The translations under genes and the position numbers were made by a program. DNA of 64,000 nucleotides from Saccharina japonica (taxonomy: Eukaryota; Sar; Phaeophyceae; Laminariales; Laminariaceae): the NCBI GenBank assembly GCA_008828725.1, contig MEHQ01003528.1, forward strand, positions 91,604 to 155,603. The letters run 5' to 3'. Positions within the stretch are counted from its first letter, which is position 1; every line of letters starts with the position of its first letter. This document shows, one piece after another, positions 21,726 to 35,240 of the stretch. Under the pieces are notes generated by a model. The model did no database searches. It worked only from the letters and a program-made list of their open reading frames with translations, and had not been told where the DNA came from.

Positions 21726-24700
21726 GTGAGAGTTGAATATTTTTGGGAGTTTTGGCATTTTGTATATTTTAGTTGGGCCGCCGCCAAAAACAGGTACACC
21801 TAATCACCTGGAAGCCAAAAGCGGGGACACTCTGAATGCAAGTGGAAACCACATAGCAGCAGCCACGGGAAACAATCAAATGCGTAACACGTTTCGTCCT
21901 ACATTTAGCTGTGTCGATCGATTCATTTTTGACGTAAAAAAAGGCAAGGAAATGTCCCATGATCGATATCTGGGGGAAAAAATCTTTAGAAAATCAACCA
22001 ATCCGAACAGGGCAAATTGCCCCAAAAAACTATTCAATGATGCTACCTTTCAAACAAGAAAGACAAAGATGTGCCGTGTTATGATCGACGCAGCAGCAGA
22101 GTGGCGTACAAGCACGAGCAGCAAATTGTAAAAAACAAAAAGGTGAACAAGCACCGAGGAAGGGTTGCTCGGCACCACTCAGAGTAGCAGCGTTCCACAG
22201 AGGAGTCAGCATCGGCGGAGCACAGAGTTGTCTCGTGCAAGCTCCTGCGCGATGGCCGATAGAAGGCCAGTAGATCCCTTGCCGTGGACACGCTTGAAGC
22301 CAGAGGTGGCCACCCCGCTGCTACTGCTGCCTTGCGGGCAAACCTGGATGGCACAACCCGCAGTAGCGCTGCTGGTGCAGCCGGCGATAGCGCTGGGCTG
22401 AGGAACCCGCAGCTGCTTCTGCTGCTGCTGCTACTGCTGCACAGGATACTCCCATCTTTGCGCATTGCATCGGTTGCGTGTTGTATATACATCTTGCATC
22501 TCGCCGTCACTGCGGGGTTGACTCACCCCTTTTCCGTGTGGGTTTTCTCGGCAAGGGTGATTGGCATATGAGCACTTACTCGCAGGTGCTGTGGTACAAA
22601 TGTTTTATATTTTACAAGGTTCCCCTTCGGGATGTTGGTCACTTGAAATCCCGGGGGTGTCGCAAGGTGAAAATAGATCGCACATGCTTCATAGTTTAGT
22701 TTTTGGAGCAAACCTGTGGCATAGACTGAAAAGGTATAGTAACGACGGCCATTCCTAACGAAACAACTGTCACGAGATGATATCGTATCTGAGGTACAGT
22801 AGTGGGCTCCCGGTGTTAAAAAGCTTGAGTTTGGTGTCCAGGCTCAACGACTTGTTTTGTTTCTGATGTCGATCTAATTATTTTTGTAGGATTTAAAGTC
22901 GATCCCACAGTCAGTGGTACTGCAGTTATCACGGCTGTTCTGCGCTGTACAGCTGAGTATACAGAAGACAATTAATTATGACAGAGCTGTTGCCCGACGA
23001 GTCCCGCCCCGGTCCTAGATAAGAGTATTCACTCGTACGTATAATAACTTTTGGGCGGGTACCCTGGTACGCATTTAGCAGACGAGTACTCGTCTACGGG
23101 TGCCCGTCGAACAGCTGGATACCCGGGTGCCCTGGGTCCAAATTCTCGGCGAGTATGAAGTGTTATTCATACCCACCCGTGACGGGTATTATCGGTTTTG
23201 TCGCTGCTGTAAAGCGCGGGTGATATTAAAATCAGGGGGGGAGGTTTTGCTGGAAACGCATACATCAAATACACACGCATACACAATGAAAGACCGAACA
23301 CAGCAAAGCAGTACTCGTTGTTCGTAGCTGTCACAACTAGATCTGCTGGATTCCTCCTGCTACTCGTAGCTGTTTACTACGGGTCCGGCGCACGCATACA
23401 GGACACAACAACAGGCGCACAAACGCAATAATCTGAACAGCGGCTGCTGCGTGTTCTGCAGCTTCTTCTGCTGTACTGTTTGATAAGGGACGCCTTGGCT
23501 GCTTTGCAGTGTGTAGTCTAGACTAGACACCTGTTCCCGTAAAGTCAGCAGCAGTAGTACTCCTTATGGCTGTACCAAAGTACTTGTGTATTCGTACGTA
23601 CGTAGATCGGCCTATCCCTCGTAGATAAGAGAGAGCTAGATATGATATGCGTACTGCTGTACATATGTACGGACTCCTCGTAGATCTGTGCATGTATGTG
23701 TACTCTACGAATATTCCAAAATATTGGAACCAAATTACAACTGTACATAAAATGCGCCTGTAAATTTTCAAGCGTCTCCTACAACTGTTACTACTGCTGT
23801 ACGCAGCTCAGACAGAGCAGACGCATGCAACATGGTATGAACTACTGCTGCAAGACGCTTGATGTGTGCCTCGTTCGATGTCGGTGTGGTCCTTGTTATA
23901 TCGTGCGTGTTGCGTGCTTTGTGTGTTCCGTTCATACGGCGGGTCAAAAACGAACCATCAAAGGTCATCAAAACAATCGTACGACAGGTTTCGTTAGAGT
24001 AGTTGCGAGGCGGTATCAAGTCGGAACGTGTCCCCTGAGTTATTTGCCAGAATTCGTGACTTTGAAGGCCCAGAGCACGCCCCACGGACCTCGGCCGGGA
24101 CCCGCACTTGCGCCGTGGTGTACACGCGGCCCCCTTGCGTGCCCCGCAGCCGACAGCGCGAGAAAAGACCCGCGGCCGGAGATGAAAAGTGAAAGTATTC
24201 CGGGAAAAGGTCCATTTTGTACCTAAACATATACCAACTGTTACCAGGTACCTGGTACTCGTCTGTCTGAAAATATAATGTTTTTTTTCTTGAATTGTTT
24301 CATCCAAACGTTCCTTATATTTGGGGACAAAGTGGTACTGATCAAACACTACAATGATGAAAAAAATATTTGGTCTCGTGTTTTCCTCACTAAACTAACA
24401 ATAAACGCTCGAAGGCGATCGTTGTTGTGAATCGGAAAGGCTCGACTTCACCCATCGGTGAAAAACATCTGCAGCTGTAGACACTACCCATACTGCTGCC
24501 GCAACCACTGGATGCTACCCCCTACAGCAGCAGCAGCAGCAGCAGCAGCATGGTATCGTACGGCAAAGCAAGTCGTTCAAAGGTACCGCCCGGGACTACT
24601 TCGTACAAGAAACCAAGCATCGAAGAAGCACGGCCAAGCAAAACATACTCGTACGTACGCGCCAACTCAGTCAAGATTTCAGCGCCAAATCACACCATGA

Positions 24701-27230
24701 ACCATATATACGAAAAGAGCATGCGATGAAAAAAAAATTGAAGAATTACTCAAAAGTGGATTAACTTGTGTGCAAGATTTCTTGTCGACTACTTGATGGA
24801 TTCAAGCGCGAGTGGCTTTGCTGTGTGCGCAATGTCATAGCGGAGGGGAAATCATGTATTACTTTTGATGGTATGTCGAAGACTTCTTCCGCAAGGGACA
24901 GAAATATACGAATTGGACATCAAAATCGGGTTTTCCCGCACATTTTCAATCGGATACGCGGAAAGAAACACTGCAGAAAAAAACTAATTTGTAGTCCCCT
25001 CTGTCTTTATCGATTACGTGTGTCTGTCGAATGACAGCAACCAATTCGTTTGTTTTGTGGAGAAAAATGGCATTTACTGCAACCGTTATTGCAGTCTAAA
25101 ACCAAGTACATAGAGTGGTAGGAGACACTTAAAAAAAAATGATTTTTTTGAACGGTTTAATCAAATAGACCGGACATTGTTTTACGTCTAAAACATGATC
25201 GATCGACAAGGCTAACAGTACTTCGTAGCCAAGACCACCAATTTCGGCCCCGACAACATCACACGACAATACGCGCGTGTATGCGATAGGGGTTGTGGTC
25301 TGGGTTAGGTTTTTAGTTTAGATTTCAGTTGGCAATGGCCAATCCAAACAGAAGCAAGTGACAGCCAGCTGTATTTGCCCAGCCTAAACAACAGCCCTCC
25401 GCGGTATATCTCTTGTTTCCTTCTTCCTTCACACTGCGGCCGTTGTATCACCTGTGTATCGTTGTTTGTCTGCAAATGGATCACCTTGCTCTCTGTCATG
25501 TTTTTGCGACAAAATGCCTACTAGTCCCTCCAAATCAACAGCAGCACTCTGTGCACCTGTTAGGCGTAGGACTATGTAACTGTTGAACGTAGAGTTTGTG
25601 GGGACAAAATGTCCCGTGGCCGTTAGCTGGAGAACAAGCTCTTCAAGAAATTATAACCCATCTGCGATGGGGGAGCTAGGCACACGTAACGCAAGTAAAA
25701 ATTATTCGTGGATGCTGCCTCTACAAAAAAGCTGTGCCACCTCTTGAAAATTGCTGTGCCCGCTGCGTATAAAAAATGCTTGAGCGGCTGTATGTGCTAC
25801 CCGCCACACGAAGAGTGCACAACACCGGGCGCAGAGCAAAGAGCTGCAGCACTCGGACTCGTCCCGTGAGCGGGCAGCACTTTAATGTTGAGCCTTTTGG
25901 CTTTACAGCCGACGGCAGGCCAGTACATCCCCTGCCGCGCATGCATCAAGCCGTGCCTGCTGAAGAACCAGTTGCTGGCCCTGCTGCTGCTGCACCCATC
26001 GTGGACCATCGCTTCGGCTTCGCGTTGCACATTGTGCACCTCGCAGTGATTGTGGGGATGGTCAGTCACAGCGTAGCTTCCCGAAGTCCTTTGCCAACTG
26101 TTCCATGCGCGTTCGATGCGGTTAGCATTGCCTGCTGCTGGCGCGCGACCTCCTGCTGTGTGCATACTCCGACCCGGATTTTCACCAAGGTTGCATCTGA
26201 CTTCCGATGGAGGCCTTGCTCCAGATTACTTGTGAATTGGTGCTTGTAAGTTTCAGGGCTGTCCTCGGTAGCGATTTATGGTACGGCAGAGATCACGGCA
26301 CGGTTACCCGCAATCGCGATATTTCCACGATTAACTTTGATTGGTGTCAGCCACGGTTTACTTGGCATAGTAATAAGGGCCACGATAATTTCACGGGTAG
26401 GCCTCCTTGGTGTTCAGCCGCCACGTGAAATTTGGTACAGTAATCAACTATCACGGACATTCCACGGTTACGTTTGCTTGGCAATCGGTTGCCGACGTAA
26501 CACCGCGCTACCCTTGTACGGTAACCAGCCATGACGATACTTTGTTTCAAAAATGATTTGCATGGTAAGATTCTGGGGATGTTACCTTGTTTTTGGACAT
26601 TTATTATTTTTCCTCGTATGTATATATAGTCGACATGTAGTTCGCTGCCGCAAGGGATTCCCAAGCTTGAACCACTTCGTCGATTAGCGTGCCAGGTGCT
26701 CGGCGATGTGGGGTGTGCTCGCGTAACCACGGAGTTTTATTTTCGGGGGGTGGCGTTCCACGCTGGAGAGGCACTAATACGCTTGAAAACAAGGAACATG
26801 TGATCGTAATACTTAAGAGTACGAGTACTACCTGAGTACTGGGTTCACGTATGGTTAAAAAATACCATTCGAAAATTAAGGGTGGAAATGCAGAAAAAGC
26901 AATTCGGGGACAGTCGATCCCTCGTGTGAGGGGCTGCTAGGCAGATTTTTTTCTGCTGCGTACTACAGCGGTAGATGGGTTGTTGTTTGGCAACGGTTAC
27001 CACGGTAAGTCAAAAGCACGGCACAATTTGTATACGGTGCTTGGTAAATCCTCTTTTGCGTGGCACGGTTATGGTAAATCAACATGTGCTCGGCTCTTTT
27101 CACGGTTACGGTAATTCAATATTTGGTTGGTGACTGTTTGTACGGTTACGGTAATTCAACATTTGCTTGGTCACTGTCCGCGGTAACGCAAACCCACGGA
27201 AATCACTGAATCGCGGTTGTTAACACTCAC
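21726..27230. other. Repeat-rich stretch without a supported gene
   Basis: 22230-22560 and 25880-26100 are diverged relatives (shared 'aggccagta.atccc.tgccg' and 'ctcgc.gt.a.tg.gggg.tg'). (CAG)8 lies at 24525-24549. 26250-27190 has many 'cacggttacggtaattcaa'-type phrases forming a loose minisatellite. ORFs such as 22079-22510 and 25776-26249 are proline/serine or triplet-repeat rich and have no recognised domain. A GC-rich patch at 24070-24185 reads on the minus strand as RVYTTAQVRVPAEVRGACSG, a possible exon that I cannot support further. Confidence 0.4.
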
Positions 27231-27448
27231 CGTGGTTTTGCCGCGGTAGCATTGCCGCGTACTGCCCTGCAATATTTGACCGGAAGCAGTTTCCTGAAAG
27301 GCCTCGGCACAACGTGCGTTCCGGTCCTTCACGGCCCGCTCACGGATGGTCTCGGCCGCGGCGAGGCCGCCGCGTTCAACGGCAATCGCTGGGCGTGCGA
27401 CGGCACGCACTTCGTTGACCGATTCCGCGGTGCGCTCGAAGTAACTCT
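27231..27448 (-). CDS. Internal exon of an unidentified minus-strand gene
   Basis: On the minus strand a CAG acceptor (27450-27449 side) leads into 218 bases ending ACCACG|GTGAGTGTT, a strong donor. The open frame gives a helical, Ala/Glu/Arg-rich segment (YFERTAESVNEVRAVARPAI, then AVERGGLAAAETIRERAVKD, then RNARCAEAFQ). Base composition is GC-rich compared with its flanks, as expected for coding sequence here. I do not recognise the family. Neighbouring exons were not identified. Its first 42 bases and the adjoining intron are duplicated in tandem upstream (27903-28395). Confidence 0.5.
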
Positions 27449-28395
27449 CTGTGCTGACTTCGCGATTTTTTATTTTTTTCCTTTTCATGTGGTACCCGCG
27501 ATTTTTTTAAGTACGCACCACGAAACCGAATTTCTTGCTGGGCCCAAGGCAACCGAGAGAAAACTTTTCCGAGAATTTTTTCTCGAGTCGCTGGATGGAT
27601 TCCAGCGCGGGTAACTGCTGTGTGCACCACATCCCAGGGCAGGGTAGGGTCAAACAAAGCGAGGCATTTTTTTCCCCCATCCAAAATATATTAAAACCGC
27701 TCAAAACATGTTATTCCGCGTATCAAAGAGGCAGATATCGAATGTATAACATGTACAACAATCCTACTGGTATCAACATATATTAACCAGACAGGCTGTC
27801 AAGTTTCAGCATCCAACTATGCTCCTGCGCCGATTGAGTTAGACCGTTCATGTGCCGCATTAATAGTGTGCATCCATGTAGTTGGAGCGGTGGCAGCTTC
27901 GTCGCACTTCGTTGACCGATTCCGCGGTGCGCTCGAAGTAACTCTATGTGCTGACTTCGCGATTTTTTATTTTTTTCCTTTTCATGTGGTACCCGCGATT
28001 TTTTTAAGTACGCACCACGAAACCGAATTTCTTGCTGGGCTCAAGGCAACCGAGAGAAAACTTTTCCGAGTATTTTTTCTCGAGTCGCTGGATGGATTCC
28101 AGCGCGGGTAACTGCTGTGTGCACATCCCAGGGCAGGGTAGGGTCAAACAAAGCGAGGCATTTTTTTCCCCCATCCAAAATATATTAAAACCGCTCAACA
28201 CATGTTATTCCGCGTATCAAAGAGGCAGATATCGAATGTATAACATGTACAACAATCCTACTGGTATCAACATATATTAACCAGACAGGCTGTCAAGTTT
28301 CAGCATCCAACTATGCTCCTGCGCCGATTGAGTTAGACCGTACATGTGCCGCATTAATAGTGTGCATCCATGTAGTTGGAGCGGTGGCAGCTTTG
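27406..28395. repeat. Near-identical tandem duplication, ~497 bp unit
   Basis: 27406-27902 and 27903-28395 are almost identical. Differences include one CCA deletion (CACCACATCCC against CACATCCC), TCTCTG/TCTATG and a few single bases. On the minus strand the unit contains the first 42 bases of the exon at 27231-27448, its acceptor and about 450 bases of upstream intron. The high identity shows the event is recent. Confidence 0.92.
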
Positions 28396-30855
28396 TAGAT
28401 TTTCTTGTGTTATTTTGTTAGTTTTAGAGTGGTCATTTCCAATGGTCCATCACGTTTTCGCGTAAAACGAGGCCTCCAGTCCCATGCCTATCTGTGCATG
28501 GTGTTAATGTGCCTCCCATGATGCGCCATCGTGCGCTCTGGTGGGGTTGTGAAAGGGAACAATTCATAGCTTTCAACTGATGGGGCTTCTGTGAGTACAA
28601 GAGCAGCAAAGTCGCTCTTCTCATTGTAGGATATACAAGGGCTCCGCTGCGCCGGCGGCTAACGCCGCCCGCTACGCTCGCAGAAGGAAGAACATAACCA
28701 AATAATTTGAAACGGGTAAAAGAGGAACATACATGAGCTGCAACTGGCGACTTGATAATGCCAAGAGCTCCGTATGAATGTCGGCAAATACAGGACATAA
28801 AGTGAATATTTATCTTCCAACACGAAAAAAGATCGCAAAGAAAGCAAAGCTCCACTTCGAGGGCGGCTGACGCCGTCCGCTACGCTCGTGCAAGGAAAGG
28901 GGAAGAAGAGGTCCACGATATAGTGCAAGGGCCGACTTGAAAAAGCCAAGAGATTCATGGTTCAATGCAGCGAAATACGTAGTGCTGTACGTACAACTGA
29001 ACGTACAGCAGTACCCGCCTACTGCTCTGCATCGTACTGTAGAAGTACTGGTATGTTGCAGGTGGCAAAGAACCTACGACACGACAGCAGCAGTCGTACA
29101 CCAGGAAAAAAAATGAAAAAAGCACAGGCGACTTGCAAATGCATAGATGAGATAGAGCTCCATGCTTCAGGACAAAAAAACTCTATATTCGAAAGGAAGA
29201 GAAAGCACAGCAACACGGCTCACAACACGGCGCTGCGCTGCCTGCAATGTTGTGGATTAAGACAAATTACTCGTAGACTGTTGAGGCACCCCATTTATTA
29301 TTGTTTTGGTCGTATTTCCAAAGGGGTATTGGCACCCTTCTCAATTGTTGTGCTGCTATTACCGGGGGGCATAGTAAATAGAACCAAATATTGCAAGTAA
29401 AGATAGGTAAATAACCCCTTGTCCCCTTCCGGAGCATGAAAAATAAACTAAAGACTCACTGGTAACAATCGTAGACTTCACGAAATGCTAAGAAAGTTCA
29501 CCGCGTTATTAGCAACTACGTCTTTCTTGAAGTATCCACGACCTGAGTGCCTACTTGCCCGGAATACTCTTTAAGGGTTGGTCTTGTAGGAAAACCGGAG
29601 AACCTCGAAAACGATCAAAGCACTACACTTACTGAAGCTGACGTTTGTACAACGACTTTGGGATACCGTAATAATCCACAAGGAAGGCACCAACAATACC
29701 ACACAAACGCAAGCCAACGACAACAGCCAACGGCAACAGCGGGAGCATCAATAACCGTAGCAGCAGCAACTAACAACAACAACAACAGCCTAAAGGGCTG
29801 AGCTGTGCTGTGTAATGTGCTAGCGGTAGGTGCTCGACGGCAACGTGCCCGTAAGTACAAAAACTGAAATACGCGTAGATGCCTGGTATACGGAGAAGGC
29901 AATTGACCCCGCCCACGTCAACAAACTTACAAATCGTTAACACCCAATTGGCATGTATATAGGCGTAGTGCTCACAAGTAGAATGCACACATCAACTTAC
30001 TTATTGGTACTTATTGACTCTATTGGGGCAGATAATTACGTGCGTAGGGCTCACAAATATGGACAACAACACAACAACAACGGACTCCCTGCTTACATGA
30101 GCAAAAGGGCATGCATCTTATAGGGCACACAAATACGCGTAGATGCGTGGTACACGGAAAGGCAATTGACTACGTTCGCGTTAACTTACTTACAAACCGT
30201 TAACAACCAATGGGTATGCATTTAGGCGTAGAGTCCATATACACATACAGGTATACGGAGAAGGCAACTGATAATGTACATATTAACACACCAACTGGTA
30301 ATGCGTGAGACACATAAAAAAAGACACTTGGAATATGGAGTAACAGACTACTTGTAAGTAGCTCTTGTTATTGACAACGGGAACAACAGCAAATTCACGG
30401 AGAAGGAACTGACTACGCATTACATATGTACAGCAAGGCCGCGACTTGCTGCAAGTCGACAGCGGAGTACCTGGTATGCTGGTGTACCACAGCACAATGC
30501 AGTTCGACGACGCGAATGAACACGGAACAATGAAACGACCTGCAATATACCCGGTGGCTGGCAAATGCCAATAGTTTAATACGGAAGCGGGCGCAGCAAC
30601 GTAGATAAACTCTACCCAGCCGTAACGGCCTGAAAAAACTTACGCTCAAGTAACCAAGGCTGCATGTTGGTGTACAACGGCGCAGACGCACGCTAACTAT
30701 GAACGTCTACGACCCGAAACAACACGGAATAACGGAGCGATTAGCGACAATGCGACAAAAACACTACGTCGGCCGCGATTGACGAAGACGGATGGGTAGG
30801 AACCCTATCACTCGTCTCCTAGAAGGTCGCGGAAACCATTTCCTGGAACTCGGCG
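28396..30855. other. Repeat-rich intergenic or intronic stretch
   Basis: 28640-28700 and 28855-28895 share a 'ggcggctaacgccg.ccgct' palindromic phrase. 29130-29260 is a fragment of the dispersed repeat at 19857. 29870-29970 and 30127-30232 are two copies of a ~100 bp unit ('acgcgtagatgc.tggta' to 'ggcgtag'), 257 bp apart. 29690-29790 is CAA-rich. No gene is supported. Confidence 0.5.
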
Positions 30856-31395
30856 TCACGCATTTGGGCTGGTTGAGACCGGAAGAGGGTGGATCGGCCT
30901 GAATGACGGGTTTGACAGGAGGCAAGTTGAAAGAAGAAAATTGGTCCGGTGGTATTCGATGTAACGCAGTGATACGTAGCGTGAAGAAGAGGGAAGGTAC
31001 ATAACATTGCGGGTGTTGTGAGTTGGAGGGGCAGGGTATAGCTGGCTGTGCCGGTTAAAAATTGTAACCGAAGTGTTGATGTATACGAACTGTGCAGCAA
31101 CGATTTGAAGGCAACCGACATAGGAGTGAGGGTTGGCCATGAGTTGAAGATAATTCTGAGCAGAGGTATACAATGTTGGTGCGGTGCGAAGTGTTTGTAC
31201 AGGCTCGATGCCTATGCCGACGGAAATGGCGTCGTGGAAAGATAAATCTGTGTTCGGGAGTGGGTCATGCAGGTGTTGTTCAGTGTACTGCAGAATGCTT
31301 GCGCGAACGGTGTTGTGTGGTTCATGGTCACAGAGAACTTTGCGTGATATACACCGTAGCAGGCAACCTCCATCGCCAATTCTGTTTACTACGGT
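30856..31395 (-). pseudogene. OTU-like cysteine protease domain in frame behind helicase
   Basis: Directly after the TAG that ends the helicase reading, the same frame stays open for 179 codons. It begins TVVNRIGDGGCLLRCIS, the OTU catalytic pattern (Asp-Gly-x-Cys). It continues HNTVRASILQYTEQHLHDPL, SYVGCLQIVAAQFVYIN and SSRYVSLRYIEYHRTNF, with a plausible catalytic His in EYH. OTU domains are deubiquitinating cysteine proteases and are known as extra domains of some Helitrons. The usual DGNC is DGGC here. Because frame and order are kept, the original protein was probably one Rep-Hel-OTU chain. Confidence 0.7.
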
Positions 31396-31398
31396 CTA

Positions 31399-32985
31399 GT
31401 TGTTGCCTGTTGGAGGTGGCGGTGGTGGAGAAGGCGGGGGAGGAGGAGGCGGAATGGCGTTGCTAGTGGCGGCTTCAATAAAGGGAGGGTATACGACGTT
31501 AGATGCATGCGCGACGCCGGCGGCAATGTGTGAAGGAGGAACGAGACACATCATGGAGTGCCTGTTTTTTATACGGCTAAGGGCACCGTATAGCTGGCCA
31601 TGGGCGAATATATCGTTTCGTAAATCAAGGCCGATGCGAGATAGGGTCTGTCCTTGTGACTTGTTTATTGTCAGGGAGTACGCTAGGCGGAGAGGGAACT
31701 GAACACGACTAAAATGGACACCTTATGTGCCAACTTGAGCATGGAAATTAATCGTGGCACAAGGACGAGGAGCTGAACCTGTATGACTCGAGAATTGGGC
31801 GAAACTCCTAACAAAACACCTTTCTGACCGTTGACGAGACCCTCTCCGAAATTTAAGTTTCTGGTGAGCATGGCGAGGTCGTTTTTTTATCGAAGCTCTA
31901 GTTCGCGAGGCGGAACGCCCTGTGCGTTGAGAAGGTTGAGGTGTTCAGGGGCTGCAAAAGCGGTGTTGGGGTTAGATTCATCGCTGATGAGGTCATCCGA
32001 ACTGAAAAAAGCGGTGTCGTTTTGAGACCGCCTTTCGGCAATGTCTTTGTTGGAGGCGTCGATAGCTGTATTGGTGGTTGCAAGGATAGCACGATCATGC
32101 ATCAGTTGTGTCACTTCGTTCAAGTCTGGGCAGACGAACTTGACGAGGTCTTCAAAATTCGTGGTATACTTGAGCGCGAAGTGGTCAGTTGTTGAACTAT
32201 AATCGGTGTTCGACAGGGCAACCACGTCACCGTTGGCCATGTGAACGATGGGTTGTCTGTTTTCTACGATGGCGCGCACGAAGGAGGCGTACTTTTTGTC
32301 ATATTCATCACGTTGCAAGGCAGTAAGACTTAGGCGGGTAATGTTGGGCCAGATAAAACTGGAGATGACGGCGGTCTCTACGGTGTCAGAAGCTGAGCCA
32401 TATTTGACGACAGGGCCAACTTGCCTCCAGTCCCCACTAAACAATATAGTTTTAACACCAAAAATCGTATCGTTGAGGAGGTCTTGCAAGGTTAAGTTCA
32501 ATGCTTCGACGCAGTACTCATGTGTCATCGGGAGCTCATCCCATATCATAAGGTCACAGTTGCGGATGAGTTCTGCACGGTGTGATCCGTTACGGATATT
32601 GCACAATGCTCCTGGCACGACCTTTTCTTCAAGCGGCAACTTAAACATGGAGTGAACAGTCCATCCGCCTGGGAGTTGAAGGGCCGCAATTCCAGTCAAA
32701 GCGACTGTGAGAACATCCTTTCCATTCCCACGCAAACGTGCCGCTATGACCTTCTCAGTAAATGTCTTCCCGTTACCTGCAGGATTGTCAGCCATGTAAG
32801 CACCTGCTTTATGTAAAATAACATACTTGATAATGGCGGAATAAAGTGTGTGTTGCTCCGCAGTGAGGAGGGCCTCGTTAGTGTCGGCATACGCTGTTTG
32901 TTCGCTACGGTCAAAGGCACCTCTTGTATGCTGAAGTTTTGTTAGTTGGTGGATAGCGGGAGAAGGTTCACCTGTTCATTGTCTT
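31399..32985 (-). pseudogene. Helitron PIF1-family helicase domain
   Basis: PIF1 helicases unwind DNA 5' to 3' and drive strand displacement in Helitrons. On the minus strand an open 302-residue frame (32795-31887) has Walker A NPAGNGKTF, motif Ia LTGIAALQLPGG, DE-box DLMIWDELPM, motif III LFSGDWRQVGPVV and LQRDEYDKKYASFVRAI. A TAA at 31889-31887 interrupts PRELELR/KNDLAMLTRNLNFGEG, after which the frame resumes directly. A later shift leads to [15 protein letters not shown] and [11 protein letters not shown], the usual C-terminal motifs. A proline run then ends in GNN and TAG (31398-31396). The frame is also open upstream of 32795 to about 32985. Confidence 0.88.
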
Positions 32986-33805
32986 TTCCGTGTAGTTGCA
33001 ATTTAAGGTCTATTTCGCGTGAGGCTTGAGCTGCTGCCTGACTCCCTGTCATTGACATGCGTAAGTCCCCAATTAGGTCCTCTTGGAAATCGCGCCATAG
33101 CTTGGGAGCTGGACCGCCATCTAGTATGAGTGTAACTAGTAAGCCTCGGAGTGAATTTACCGTTTAGAACACAACGGCTTCTTGCATGCAGATAAAGTAT
33201 TCCTCGTCGCCAGTGACGAGTCCACGAGCCCGAGCGGCATCGTGAAAGTTGGGGTAGAGAACGAGCGGTCCTATATTGGGGTGCACAGTGCGCAATTCCG
33301 TAAAGGTCTTGCTGGGATTTTGTGAAGGAGGAGCCGAAGGTAAAAAACGTAGCCATCCGCAGGACTTTAAAAAAGGATGCGGCTTACATGCTCTGTAGTC
33401 CTGGTGGAAACAATATTGCCATACTGGTCAAGTCATTTTCCCGCTGGTGCAGACGTTGGGAAGGGGTCATCCTTTTTTTTCTCGTGATAATGTAGGTTTC
33501 GAAGTAGTCGAGCAAGGTAAGATGGGTAAAAGAGGCTGCCGTAGGTCGTTTAAGGTAACGCATAAGGTCTGAGGCGGCGCTGTTCGCAATGGCTGCGCGT
33601 TCTTCAGGGAAAAGCATCGGCAGGGTAAATAACATTGTTTTCTTGCTCAAGGTGTGCGTGCACACGCGTCACGCTGGGGTAACGGCTGTTAGTTCCAAAG
33701 CCGAGCATTTTCCAGGTAGCTTCTGCAGCTGAAATGTATCGCGTAGTACAGTACATTTCAATTTCCCTTTTCCCTTTACTACCTGAGGTCCTGGCTTTGG
33801 CAAAT

Positions 33806-34526
33806 TCATTTTGCTATATATTTGTAGAGGTATTTGGCACATGAAGCCGCAGTGACGACATCGGTACAAATGTGGCAATCCAGTAGAAGAAGTAAATACG
33901 GATTGTAGGGCACCACCCATTGGTTACCTACCGGAACATCAACCCAGGCGTCGCCAACTTGGTTTCGCACTGTAGGATTGTTGCCATTTTTTGTCCTACA
34001 ATATTCTGCGCGACCACTGCGTTCATTGAGTGTAGCTGTTGTTCTAAACGGTTGCGAGTAGTGTTTGTTGCATGATTTCGTGTTAGTATCCCGGTTCGTT
34101 TGCATACATGGGGCATTAACATTGTGAGGGCCACAAGGCTTATGTATCATATATTTTAGAACCATTTCACGCAGTTTCCCGCCAGCGATAGTTGCGTCGG
34201 GTATTTGCAGCCCACACCCAAGAGTCCATTTGGTTGAGTAAATCAGGACCTGCATTTTTTAACTTGATGATGACGTGGGCATGGGGAAGGCCTCGCTTTT
34301 GATACTCAGTTACAGATATATGACAGTCGTAAGGCCCAAATACCTTCCCGCTCTTCAGGTGAGACATGAGGACAGTAAGCTTGATAACTCTGCAGCAGAG
34401 ATCTGGACGATCAGAAGCGTTTTGCCCTTGCCGCAGGTTTTGCACAATTTCAGGCCAAAGTGGGTTGCAGGTCATTGTTATCATGAGATGGGGTTTACCT
34501 TTTCTGTTGACAACAGCGAGAGCATC
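33806..34526 (-). pseudogene. Helitron Rep (HUH endonuclease) domain
   Basis: Rep nicks and religates single strands in rolling-circle transposition. Reading on the minus strand from about 34526: EDALAVVNRKGKPHLMITMT, CNPLWPEI, DRPDLCCRV, then QKRGLPHAHVIIK, whose HAH is the metal-binding HUH motif. After a frameshift near 34200 follow QIPDATIAGG, IHKPCGPHN, PCM, then WVVPYNPYLL. The end CAKYLYKYIAK holds two tyrosines four residues apart (the first and third Y), as in the active-site pair of Helitron Rep proteins. All key residues are therefore still visible despite the frameshift. Confidence 0.85.
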
Positions 34527-35240
34527 TTCGGTGTCATCTTTGCGCTTGGCAGGAGATCCATGAAAATAACAGGAAGACGTTTGCCCAGTTTTTCCGAGTA
34601 GTTTGATCGCGTAATTGAACGTACCGTGGCTAAACGTTGCTGAAATGGAGCTGCTTCAATGAACGTAAGCTTGTTCTCCTCGGAACGGGATAGACTGTCC
34701 GTAATCCACTCTTGCGCTATATATGCGACGATTTCTTTGGAAGACGCGTTCACAAAGATTGCGTTGTCTGCAGTAGAAAGGGAGAGTAACATGTTCATCG
34801 CATGCGACGTTCATAGTCCGAGACTTCTTCGGAGGATCCTCATAAGCATGGTCAGGGCTCCAACCAGCTGCACCATGCATAAAAAGTAGTGGGTACTGGA
34901 GGCTTTCGTATGCCGGGGACCAAAGAGGGAGGAAGCGAGGTTTAGAGTCCGGACGATCTTTTGGGTATGTGATCACAGTGCGCGTTGTAGCATCTTGTTG
35001 ACCTGACGTGTAGAGGATTGCCGCATTTTCTGGGGCGGACACTTCTTGACCGAGGACGTTACCATCGTTGACCCTACTAGATTCTGCAAATGCTATAAAG
35101 GCGGGTTCTGAACTAACGGCGTTAGAATTAATTATCTCATCGATGGCACCACGATATTGCCGAGCCCAAGAAATATTTTGCCGCGCGTGGTTGCGTAAGG
35201 TCGGCAATGCCAAGGTCGATGCCTAGGAGTTGAGGCTGAT

